From Bacteroidales bacterium (GTDB lineage Bacteria; Bacteroidota; Bacteroidia; Bacteroidales; F082), in contig JAFUVT010000030.1 of assembly GCA_017477425.1 (NCBI GenBank), positions 1 through 64,000 of the forward strand: a DNA stretch of 64,000 nucleotides, given 5' to 3'. Position 1 is the stretch's first letter. Every line of letters begins with the position of its first letter. The notes below the pieces were generated by a model that had not been told where the DNA came from, ran no database searches, and saw nothing but the letters and a program-made list of their open reading frames with translations. Made by a program: the position numbers and the translations under genes. Shown one piece after another: positions 24,485 to 31,968 of this stretch.

Positions 24485-26037
24485 TATCTCTTCCCTTTCA
24501 TGATTTCGATAAACGGATTCAAATAATTCTCGCTCTTCAAGGTCACGCCGGCCAGACCCTTACCGCCGTTCTTCGGGCGTTTCACGTCGCCGAAGATTCC
24601 TTTCTCCAAAGCGGTGAACAGGCCTTCCTTGACGAGTTCTTCCAGCAATTTGATGGTGTTGTCGAGCACCAAGTGGGCGCGCTGACGGCAGATGCCGCCT
24701 TCCTTGAATTCCATCTCGTCGCCGATGTTCTTCATGTTGTTGAAGATGTAGCGCGCGTTCTCGATGGAGAGGTAACGGTCGCTCATGAACGGCGTGTGGA
24801 TGGCCTCGGTGGGCATACCCAACAATTGCAGGCCTTGGTGCGTCCAAATGCCGATGATATTAAATAGCGCGTCTTGGATGTGGCCACGGAAGATGTTGCC
24901 CGTCATGAACTTGGTGGGCGGCATGTATTTCAGCGGCGCGTTGGGGAAGATTTCCCTCGTCATCTGCGCTTGGGCCAACTCGAAGAGGAAGCCGTTCTCG
25001 AGCGTCGGGTCCATCTCGAAGGCGTGACCCAAGCCCATCTGCTCCTCAGGCAGACCGGCAATCTTGGCCAGCTGCTCGTTGATGAGGTCGGAGGCCAAAA
25101 CGGTGTGTGCGGCTTCCACGGCGTCGGCGGTGGTCAGGTAGTTGTCCTCACCCGTGTTGATGATGACGCCCGCGAAACCGTTGATGATACGGCTCATGTA
25201 TTGGTCGATCAAGGTGCGCTGCATGTTGATGTCGCGGAACAGGATGCCGTAGAGGGCGTCGTTCAGCATCACATCCAAGCCCTCGAAAGCACCCATGATG
25301 GCGATTTCGGGCATGCAAAGACCCGAGCAGTAGTTGCAGAGGCGGATGTAACGGCCCACCTCCTCGCCCACTTCGTCCAAGGCCTTGCGCATGATGCGGA
25401 AGTTCTCCTGCGTGGCGAAGGTGCCGCCGAAGCCCTCGGTGGTGGCGCCGTAAGGCACATAGTCCAGCAGGCTCTGGCCCGTGGTACGAATCACTGCGAT
25501 GATGTCGGCCCCTTGACGAGCGCCGGCCTGGGCCTGCACCACGTCCTCGTAGATGTTACCCGTGGCCACGATGATGTAAAGGTAAGGCTTGGGGCCTTCG
25601 CCGATGGTCTCAAGGTAATGCTCGCGGCGTTGGCGACGGGTGCGGATGCGGTTGATGCTCTCGTCGATGACGGGTTGCAGCGTGTCGGCAATCCGTTTCT
25701 GGTCGCGGGTGACCACCTCGGTGAGGTCCAACTCGCCCTTGGCCACCTTCTCGGCGATTTGTTGGGGATTCAGTCCCGTGCGAATCATCGCGTTGGCGAT
25801 GAAGAACAGGATGCCTTCGCCCAGCACGCCTTTGTCCTTGATGGCATCGACCACCACATTGGGCAGCGGCACATCGCTTTCGTCCACCCCGTCGATGCCC
25901 ATCAGTCGGGCGAGGGTGCGCTCCACGGCCACCGTGGTGTATTGCTCGCAGAAGGCCTGCACATCGTCAGCGATGTTCTTCGCCAGCCCACGGGCATACT
26001 CCACTTTTTTGAAATCTAGTCCTAATTTACTTTCCAT
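24484..26037 (-). CDS. kamD: D-lysine 5,6-aminomutase, alpha subunit
   Basis: A 517-aa protein, essentially the length of the clostridial enzyme. Visible landmarks are RTGLNPQQIAEKVAKGELDL, RQGADIIAVIRTTGQSLLDY, GTFATQENFRIMRKALDEVG and YCSGLCMPEIAIMGAFEGLD. Partner of KamE in the coenzyme B12/PLP enzyme that makes 3,5-diaminohexanoate. It is cut off from its reactivase genes kamB/kamC by the AIPR/RHH/DUF1016 insert. Confidence 0.96.
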   Translation of the reverse strand: MESKLGLDFKKVEYARGLAKNIADDVQAFCEQYTTVAVERTLARLMGIDGVDESDVPLPNVVVDAIKDKGVLGEGILFFIANAMIRTGLNPQQIAEKVAKGELDLTEVVTRDQKRIADTLQPVIDESINRIRTRRQRREHYLETIGEGPKPYLYIIVATGNIYEDVVQAQAGARQGADIIAVIRTTGQSLLDYVPYGATTEGFGGTFATQENFRIMRKALDEVGEEVGRYIRLCNYCSGLCMPEIAIMGAFEGLDVMLNDALYGILFRDINMQRTLIDQYMSRIINGFAGVIINTGEDNYLTTADAVEAAHTVLASDLINEQLAKIAGLPEEQMGLGHAFEMDPTLENGFLFELAQAQMTREIFPNAPLKYMPPTKFMTGNIFRGHIQDALFNIIGIWTHQGLQLLGMPTEAIHTPFMSDRYLSIENARYIFNNMKNIGDEMEFKEGGICRQRAHLVLDNTIKLLEELVKEGLFTALEKGIFGDVKRPKNGGKGLAGVTLKSENYLNPFIEIMKGKR

Positions 26038-26086
26038 ATTTCTAGTATGTTGTTTAAATAATTGATATTTTGTTCGTTATAATATT

Positions 26087-27841
26087 TTAGTCTGCTGCTA
26101 ATCTGTATTCAAAATAAGACGGGTCTATAACAAACGCCTCTTTCAAATCCTTAAACATCTGTTGATTCATTGAAGGCAGGAAAGAAACATAGTTGTTTAC
26201 TGCTCCTTGAATTGCGCTGATACTTTCTTTATTCTTGACCCAGTTTTGAGGAATGAAAGGTTTTTCCTTGACCTTTGCATTTTCTTCGCCTTGTGCATAT
26301 GCATTGTTCATACAGTTAGCAACAATACTTATAATAGTTTCAACCATATTATGATTTTGGGCAGCGACAAGGCATTGATAAGGCGAAGGAACGCTATCCT
26401 TTCCATTCAATTTGGCCACAATGGATGAAATCGTGAATAAGAAATGATATGGTGCATAGGCCTTCATAGTCAGAATGGTCTGATGAATGCTCAAAGGATT
26501 ATCCTCTGTCCAAACACTCATTATTTTGCTGTACCAATAGTTCAATGCGTAAATGTCTTCTGGCTTATATTCCTTTTTAAATAATGTATCAAAGTATTTG
26601 TCGAAAATTTTGGTTTCACCATAAGAAAGATTGGGGCGTTGAGAATACCAAGCTATCAGAAACTTGCCCAAATAGGATAATTCAACATAGTAATCCTTAC
26701 TCTTATCCGCCGGCAATTGGTCGCCGCGTTTTGCAGCAAAATAACCATTTGGATATTTTTGCTCGTAGGCTTTTTTTAGTCTTATTACACGCTTGTCATT
26801 GCTTCGTAAATCTCTTGTCTTAACTGCACTTTGCGTGTTGGTGTTGATGCTAATACTGTCGGCTCTGTCTTTTTGCGGAATCTCATAGAATCTGAAAAGC
26901 ACATAGGCATCATCGCGCTTCTTAACCACTTCACTACATGATAAAATGGTGTTCAGTGATTGACACCCATTTACCACACTTACACCATGCACAACCAGTT
27001 TCCCGTTTTCCAACTCCATTTTATTACAGATAGCTGTAATACCATTGTGGAAGAAAAAGAAATCACCACATTTGTCGCCCGTAATGGTCTTGCGGATTTT
27101 CTTGTTTACGGCATTGCTAATGCCAAGGCTCTGTCGAACATTTTTTTGAAACAGTGTGCCATTGCTGATACCAGGAAACTTGATGCACTCTTTCAGAGGC
27201 ATAGCGGTCAAACACACATTTGTTGTGCCAATGGTGGTAAACAGATATTTTCCCTCTTCAAGGTTAATGGTATGGTTTAGACTTGGATTATCTTTTTCCA
27301 TAGTCTGCGTGTACTTGTCATCAAGCCCATTTCTATCAACCACCACCAATTCAGCATCATATGATGAAGCATCTTCAGTTGACAATGTCGCTTGAAAAGC
27401 TGCAATATCCTTTTGCGCTTCTTCCGTGAAAACAGAGGTGGTAATCAGTTCGAAGCAAACATTATAATCATCCTCGTTGATAGCTTTTGAAATTTCATTG
27501 AGCTTGATTTTTAGTTTGTCGTTTGCTCCTTCTTGAAGCAACACCAAATCTCTCAATTGTGTCCATGATGAAATCACCTCTCTGACAGGTTCGGCATTAA
27601 TGCTACCTCCAAGATAATACTTTCCTTGAATGATGAAAACCTTCTGTTCATCATCGTCAATATAAACGGCATCAATTTGTTTGTCGTTTGCTCCATCGGT
27701 GATGGAATCTCTTGCTTGCAAAGCGTCAAGCAGATGGATATTTCTCATGTACCAAGCCACAAAACGCTGCCCATCATTGGGATAGTTCTGTTGGTAGTAG
27801 TCCTGCTTGATTTCGCTCTGTATCTTTTCTATGATGTCCAT
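26087..27841 (-). CDS. AIPR-family (abortive infection phage resistance) protein
   Basis: A 584-aa protein. The N-terminal part (IDAVYIDDDEQKVFIIQGKY) looks like a nuclease-type core with D and Q-x-K. The middle carries the AIPR pattern: LFQKNVRQSLG, FFFHNGITAICNKMELENGK, GVSVVNGCQSLNTIL and RFYEIPQKDRADSISINTNT. AIPR proteins are linked to abortive phage infection; their targets are poorly known. It follows a ribbon-helix-helix gene by 11 bases. The kam operon resumes 50 bp downstream. Confidence 0.88.
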   Translation of the reverse strand: MDIIEKIQSEIKQDYYQQNYPNDGQRFVAWYMRNIHLLDALQARDSITDGANDKQIDAVYIDDDEQKVFIIQGKYYLGGSINAEPVREVISSWTQLRDLVLLQEGANDKLKIKLNEISKAINEDDYNVCFELITTSVFTEEAQKDIAAFQATLSTEDASSYDAELVVVDRNGLDDKYTQTMEKDNPSLNHTINLEEGKYLFTTIGTTNVCLTAMPLKECIKFPGISNGTLFQKNVRQSLGISNAVNKKIRKTITGDKCGDFFFFHNGITAICNKMELENGKLVVHGVSVVNGCQSLNTILSCSEVVKKRDDAYVLFRFYEIPQKDRADSISINTNTQSAVKTRDLRSNDKRVIRLKKAYEQKYPNGYFAAKRGDQLPADKSKDYYVELSYLGKFLIAWYSQRPNLSYGETKIFDKYFDTLFKKEYKPEDIYALNYWYSKIMSVWTEDNPLSIHQTILTMKAYAPYHFLFTISSIVAKLNGKDSVPSPYQCLVAAQNHNMVETIISIVANCMNNAYAQGEENAKVKEKPFIPQNWVKNKESISAIQGAVNNYVSFLPSMNQQMFKDLKEAFVIDPSYFEYRLAAD

Positions 27842-27852
27842 AATTGCATTGT

Positions 27853-28086
27853 TTATTCTTGTTCGCCCAATTGGATTGAATTCGATGAAAACAAATCATC
27901 CGATTTCGACATTATTAAAAGCTCTGCAACAAGTGCTTCTATAATGTCTGACTGGCTACAGTGTTTTTCCTCTGCAGCCCTTCGGACACACTCAATTGTA
28001 GCTGGTTGTAGACGAAAAGATACTGATTTTCTCTTCTCATCGCCTTTGAAGGGTCTTCCGTTGGGGTTGTTTGTATGTCCTTTCAT
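27853..28086 (-). CDS. ribbon-helix-helix DNA-binding protein, antitoxin-like
   Basis: A 77-aa protein. After GRPFKGDEKRK, residues 20-55 (SVSFRLQPATIECVRRAAEE, KHCSQSDIIEALV) are a good ribbon-helix-helix: a beta strand SVSFRL and two helices. Such proteins repress their own promoters. A 10-bp palindrome (28104-28113) sits 17 bp upstream. Its coupling to AIPR suggests it controls expression of a potentially toxic effector. Confidence 0.72.
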   Translation of the reverse strand: MKGHTNNPNGRPFKGDEKRKSVSFRLQPATIECVRRAAEEKHCSQSDIIEALVAELLIMSKSDDLFSSNSIQLGEQE

Positions 28087-28103
28087 TAGATTTTATTTTA
28101 GTC

Positions 28104-28113
28104 ACTAATTAGT
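28104..28113 (-). promoter_or_regulatory. palindrome, possible operator of the RHH-AIPR pair
   Basis: ACTAATTAGT, a perfect 10-bp palindrome just upstream of the RHH start and at the end of the preceding small ORF. Size and place fit a ribbon-helix-helix operator. No -7 box was found beside it. Confidence 0.35.
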
Positions 28114-28229
28114 TATTTCAGCATTCTCCTTTCCTCCACGCCCTCCAGCACCTTCATCTGCTGGATGGCAATCTTATTCAGTTCAATCAGCCTGTCGCGT
28201 TGCGGCATACCTTTATTAATATTCATCAT
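28113..28229 (-). CDS. 38-aa ORF coupled to DUF1016
   Basis: An ATG at 28229 overlaps the DUF1016 stop as ATGA and the frame runs to TAA at 28113. The peptide (MMNINKGMPQRDRLIELNKI, then AIQQMKVLEGVEERRMLK) is charged and probably one long helix. Four-base overlap with the upstream gene is good evidence of translation. Family unknown; it could be a small accessory protein or the stump of a longer one. Confidence 0.5.
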   Translation of the reverse strand: MMNINKGMPQRDRLIELNKIAIQQMKVLEGVEERRMLK

Positions 28230-29281
28230 TCTTTCCCTCCTTCAATTAAGTTCCTCACTTCCTCAACTTCCTTTTTCAGTTGCTCCTCGGTCGGCAAATA
28301 TAAGGTATATTGCGAAGCGAGGATGGTCGAATTGTTTTCCGGCAACGACATCTGCACCACCGTGTCGTTCTTGCTGGTACACAGCAAGATGCCTATAGTG
28401 GAATTTTCATCCTTCAGTTTCTCAACACGGTCATAGTAATTGACATACATCTGCAACTGCCCAATATCCTGATGGGTCAATTTGCTGGTTTTCAGCTCAA
28501 AGAGCACAAAACAACGCAAAATACGGTTGTAGAACACCAAATCAACGAAAAACTCGTCATCTTCAATCAGTATGCGTTTCTGCCGGGCGATGAACGCAAA
28601 ACCATTGCCCATTTCGAGCATAAAGTTCTGCAAATGCATAATCAACGCCGTTTCCAAATCACTTTCGTAATAAGTCGGTTTCCGCTCCAATCCCAAGAAT
28701 TCCAGCACCATCGGGTCTTTGATAATCTCTCTCGGGCTTTGCGGGATGCGCTGCTTGCGCGCCACCTCCAAAACGCGTTCCTTATCGTTGCTCAACAATA
28801 AACGCTCGTACAGCATCGAATTGATTTGTCTTTCCAACTCACGCCCTGTCCAACAATTATTGACCGATTCCAGTTCGTAATACTCGCGTTTGTCTGGGTC
28901 TTTTATCTGAATCAGCATCCTATATTGCGACCAGTTCAATTGTGAACGCAGTGCGTTCACAATTGGGTAAGTCAAATAAAACTGCCTACAGAAAGCCAGT
29001 TGGCGATACGAAAATCCGCTTCCGTATTCAGGTTCCAAATCACTTGCAAGATTCTTGATGAGATAAGAACCGTAGTCAGCATGATCTTTACCTTGTTGCT
29101 CCTCTTCAACAATGCGTCTTCCAATGTTCCAATACATCCGTACACGACAATAATCAACGCTACGCACAGCATTGTTACGAGATTCCTCGATAATCTTTCT
29201 CACCTCCGAAAAGAAAGTTTCTGATAATTGGTAAACCTCTATCGGATTATCTTTGCTTGATATGGGTTCTTTTTTAGCCAT
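28226..29281 (-). CDS. DUF1016 (YhcG-type) PD-(D/E)XK protein
   Basis: A 351-aa protein. The N-terminal DUF1016 half has VDYCRVRMYWNIGRRIVEEE, YGSGFSYRQLAFCRQFYLTY and LNWSQYRMLIQIKDPDKREY. The nuclease-like half has RQKRILIEDDEFFVDLVFYN, VLFELKTSKL and STIGILLCTSKNDTVVQMSL, with D and E-x-K in place. A coding palindrome (28937-28965) lies immediately before LNWSQYR and is repeated in the leader at 29308-29334. Probable defence-type nuclease, first gene of the insert between kamC and kamD. Confidence 0.9.
   Translation of the reverse strand: MAKKEPISSKDNPIEVYQLSETFFSEVRKIIEESRNNAVRSVDYCRVRMYWNIGRRIVEEEQQGKDHADYGSYLIKNLASDLEPEYGSGFSYRQLAFCRQFYLTYPIVNALRSQLNWSQYRMLIQIKDPDKREYYELESVNNCWTGRELERQINSMLYERLLLSNDKERVLEVARKQRIPQSPREIIKDPMVLEFLGLERKPTYYESDLETALIMHLQNFMLEMGNGFAFIARQKRILIEDDEFFVDLVFYNRILRCFVLFELKTSKLTHQDIGQLQMYVNYYDRVEKLKDENSTIGILLCTSKNDTVVQMSLPENNSTILASQYTLYLPTEEQLKKEVEEVRNLIEGGKE
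28937..28965. repeat. 29-bp palindrome inside the DUF1016 gene
   Basis: CAATTGTGAACGCA, one centre base, then TGCGTTCACAATTG. It encodes PIVNALRSQLN in frame. The same sequence, differing only at the centre and edges, lies in the leader at 29308-29334. Confidence 0.9.
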
Positions 29282-29307
29282 TTCTCAACCTCTCTTTTTG
29301 TATTCTC

Positions 29308-29334
29308 AATTGTGAACGCGGTGCGTTCACAATT
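29308..29334. repeat. leader copy of the DUF1016 internal palindrome
   Basis: AATTGTGAACGC, a 3-base centre, then GCGTTCACAATT, 27-53 bp upstream of the DUF1016 ATG. It matches the coding copy at 28937-28965 over both arms. Confidence 0.88.
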
Positions 29335-29398
29335 TTAAATTATTAATATTCAATTATTTACATATTTAAAAATCATAATTATTTAACAATTGGCATCA

Positions 29399-30802
29399 TC
29401 AACAAAAATGTTTTTTAACTCCTAAAATGGTCGAATTCGCCCCCTTATCTAACCCCCTCGAATTCGAGGGGGTTAAAATCCTCCTCGCTTCGGCAATCCA
29501 CTCCTTATCAATCCCCAAACTCTCGGCGATGTTCAGCGCCTCGTGTGGCACTTCGCCGTCTTGCACCTCAACGAGTTCGTAGTTCATCGTGCCGTTCTCG
29601 AAACCCTTCACCCGCAGGCAATGGGCGTCGGTCGGCTCTATATCGTAATGCGTGGTCATAACGAGGCTCAAACGCTTGCCACTCAACACCTTCACCAAGG
29701 CCGAGACCAAGGCCGTCCCCTCAGTGGGATTGGTGGTGCGCGCCGGCTCGTCAATCAGCGCCACTATCTTTCTGTCTTCGCGCGATGCCTTGATGACGGC
29801 ATCGATGTTCTTCATCTCTGCCGCAAACGACGACAACCCCTTCTCGATGGACTGCTCGTCGCCGATGCAGAAATAGATTTCGTCCTTCACTGCAATGTCG
29901 GCTTTCTCCGCCGGAATGCCAAAGCCGTATTGGAACAGGTATTGGCACAAGGTCAAGGTCTTCAAAACCACGGTCTTGCCACCCATATTGGCACCCGTGA
30001 TCAGCGTGGGTTTCAACCCGAATTCCAGCGTCACCGGCTGGAAAGTCTTCTTCGTCTTCTCCAAGGCATCCTTCACCTGCGGGTGGAACATACTTTCGTA
30101 GCGACTGCTTTCGTCACTGGAAATAGTCGGGAAGCACAATCCCAACTGTTTCATTTGTAAGGCCTTCGCCAGATTGACATCTATCTGCGCCAAGGCGACT
30201 TGCGCGGCTTCCAAAGCCTTCGCAAAAGGATGCAACTGCTGGCTCAAGTCCCTGCGCACGCCTTCCTCAATCTCGGCACATTGCAACAGCAAATCCTCCT
30301 GCTGCTCGGGATGCTGGCGCATCTGCGAGCGTAAGTCCCTCAATTCCTGGCAATAAGAGTCATACACATAGAAAGTCGCCATCTTCAGCCCGTCGGGGTC
30401 GAGAATGGTGATGACCTCGTTCAGGTCGGGAATCTGGACGGCATCATCCAAGCCGTGGTTCCTCATCCGCTCCGCCACATCAACGGCCAAAATAGCCAGA
30501 TGTTTCACCTCGAAGAGTTCGATGTCGTCCAAAACGGCCTTTTGCCCGAGGTTCTTGATGGTCGTGCGGATGTCCTTCAAGCCCTGCAAGCGGAACTGCA
30601 GCGTATTAATATAAGGTGTATCCACCTGCTCGATGAACTCCACAAAGCGGTGCAGCACGGCGTAGGCTTGGGCGATCTCCTCCCCTGTCCGCATCATCGG
30701 CATATCCAGCAGCCAACGGCGCGCATAGCCCGATTGCAGTTCGAGTTGGTCCAGCATATAGCGCAGACCGCAAGGCGATTCTATGTTATCTCTCAGTTGC
30801 AT
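29399..30802 (-). CDS. kamC: lysine 5,6-aminomutase reactivase, MutS-like subunit
   Basis: 467 aa from ATG 30802, overlapping the kamB stop. The C-terminal half is a MutS-type ATPase: ITGANMGGKTVVLKTLTLCQ (P-loop, about 289), SSFAAEMKNIDAVI, VALIDEPARTTNPTEGTAL and LVMTTHYDIEP. MutS-like and KamB-like proteins next to kamDE are annotated as a reactivating complex that keeps the B12 enzyme working. The last about 20 residues (TPSNSRGLDKG onward) are encoded by a palindrome and following sequence rather than by family sequence, so the original stop seems to be lost. Confidence 0.85.
   Translation of the reverse strand: MQLRDNIESPCGLRYMLDQLELQSGYARRWLLDMPMMRTGEEIAQAYAVLHRFVEFIEQVDTPYINTLQFRLQGLKDIRTTIKNLGQKAVLDDIELFEVKHLAILAVDVAERMRNHGLDDAVQIPDLNEVITILDPDGLKMATFYVYDSYCQELRDLRSQMRQHPEQQEDLLLQCAEIEEGVRRDLSQQLHPFAKALEAAQVALAQIDVNLAKALQMKQLGLCFPTISSDESSRYESMFHPQVKDALEKTKKTFQPVTLEFGLKPTLITGANMGGKTVVLKTLTLCQYLFQYGFGIPAEKADIAVKDEIYFCIGDEQSIEKGLSSFAAEMKNIDAVIKASREDRKIVALIDEPARTTNPTEGTALVSALVKVLSGKRLSLVMTTHYDIEPTDAHCLRVKGFENGTMNYELVEVQDGEVPHEALNIAESLGIDKEWIAEARRILTPSNSRGLDKGANSTILGVKKHFC
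29450..29475. repeat. 26-bp perfect palindrome at the 3' end of kamC
   Basis: TAACCCCCTCGAA followed by its reverse complement. It lies in the kamC reading frame, codes for the start of its odd C-terminal tail, and is preceded (29430-29446) by a partial copy TCGAATTCGCCCCCTTA. Confidence 0.85.
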
Positions 30803-31875
30803 CTCATTGTATGCGTTTGCGTCTCGCAAACGCTTTTTGTTTGGGATGATTGCGGGACGCAATCATCAACATTGTTTTTCATTAAATCATACACTGGCAA
30901 GTGGATGGCTTCCGTCAGTTTGGCACAAAGCGTGTCGGAGTCGAGCGTCACGCCCAAGGGCGAGGTCGGGTTCACCGTGACGGCTATCAACTTGCTCTTT
31001 TGCAGCACTCTAATCTTCCCTCCCGACTTCAAGAACATCCGATATTGCTGCGGCGATGCGAAAATCCTCGTAAAGTCGCGCACCACCAGTTCGGTCGTTT
31101 TCAGTTTCGGGTTCTTCCTCACCTTTTCCAAGAAACTGTCCACCAAGGCCCCCGCCACATACAGCGTCTTGCAGTCGTCCATCCCCTCGAAATGAATCTC
31201 TTGCGACAACGATGACACCATCTTGATTTCGTGCAAGGCACCTTCCGAATCCACATACCAAACGCCTTTCTCGATGGGCATCAGCAGGTTAAGGTTGAAG
31301 TCGTTGGTCAAGGCGATGTTGATGAGTTCGACCACAAAGGCGGTCTGGTTGACCAAGGTGGTCATGTTGGTGGAATAGGCCGCGCCCGTGGCCAAAATCA
31401 TGGATTGGCTCACGGCGGGCGAAGCAAGGCTCAACCGCGACAAGGCCCCGTCGATAATCACGAGGTCGAGGCCCACGCGGTGCATGTCTTTCATCCAGCG
31501 TTTCAGTCCGCTGGCCGACGAAGGTCCCGAGAGAAGTATCTTGCCTCCCGTCAGGGCTTTGGCTGTCACCACGCGACCCAGTGAGGTGTTCTCGTCGCTG
31601 ACATCAATCAGTTCGGAGACGATGCGCTTTTGGCGGTAGTGCATCTCAGAGGTGCCGAAATACATCCCCTGGCGCAGGTAGATTTCCGGCTTCTGGGTGC
31701 GCGTCACTTGGTCGGTGGTCTCTCCATCAATGCCAATTGAAGTCACGGCAATGCGCTTCCTGTCGATAGGCAGGCGGTCGAGCACATAGTTCAGACTCAC
31801 GGTCTTCCCTGTGTTCTTCTGTAGGCCCACTATCGAGAGGCTGTCGTAGTTCAATATTTCGTTGATGAAGGACAT
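30793..31875 (-). CDS. kamB: lysine 5,6-aminomutase reactivase, ATPase subunit
   Basis: 360 aa from ATG 31875 (MSFINEILNYDSLSIVGLQK). It has P-loop GLQKNTGKT (about 17-25), then ISLRQGMYFGTSE-type sequence, ILLSGPSSASGLKRWMKDM and LDLVIIDGALSRLSLASP. The gene neighbours kamA and kamC, as in other lysine fermenters. A longer frame from 31965 reads through the large palindrome and is not credible. Confidence 0.82.
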   Translation of the reverse strand: MSFINEILNYDSLSIVGLQKNTGKTVSLNYVLDRLPIDRKRIAVTSIGIDGETTDQVTRTQKPEIYLRQGMYFGTSEMHYRQKRIVSELIDVSDENTSLGRVVTAKALTGGKILLSGPSSASGLKRWMKDMHRVGLDLVIIDGALSRLSLASPAVSQSMILATGAAYSTNMTTLVNQTAFVVELINIALTNDFNLNLLMPIEKGVWYVDSEGALHEIKMVSSLSQEIHFEGMDDCKTLYVAGALVDSFLEKVRKNPKLKTTELVVRDFTRIFASPQQYRMFLKSGGKIRVLQKSKLIAVTVNPTSPLGVTLDSDTLCAKLTEAIHLPVYDLMKNNVDDCVPQSSQTKSVCETQTHTMRCN

Positions 31876-31887
31876 GTTCGTTTGGTC

Positions 31888-31960
31888 TTGTAGGGCTGTC
31901 ATATTATGGCAGCCGCTTATCACAATTGGTGGCGGCTGCCACGGTGTGACAGCCCTACAA
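31888..31960. repeat. 73-bp double palindrome between kamA and kamB
   Basis: Outer arms TTGTAGGGCTGTCA/TGACAGCCCTACAA and inner arms TGGCAGCCGC/GCGGCTGCCA nest around a short loop, with unpaired bulges between. It fills nearly all of the kamA-kamB gap and would form a long hairpin in the mRNA. Confidence 0.85.
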
Positions 31961-31968
31961 TCCATCCA

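Noticed and set aside
24874..26019. 381-aa plus-strand frame opposite kamD
   Set aside because: Antisense shadow of kamD; no recognisable domain and no promoter.
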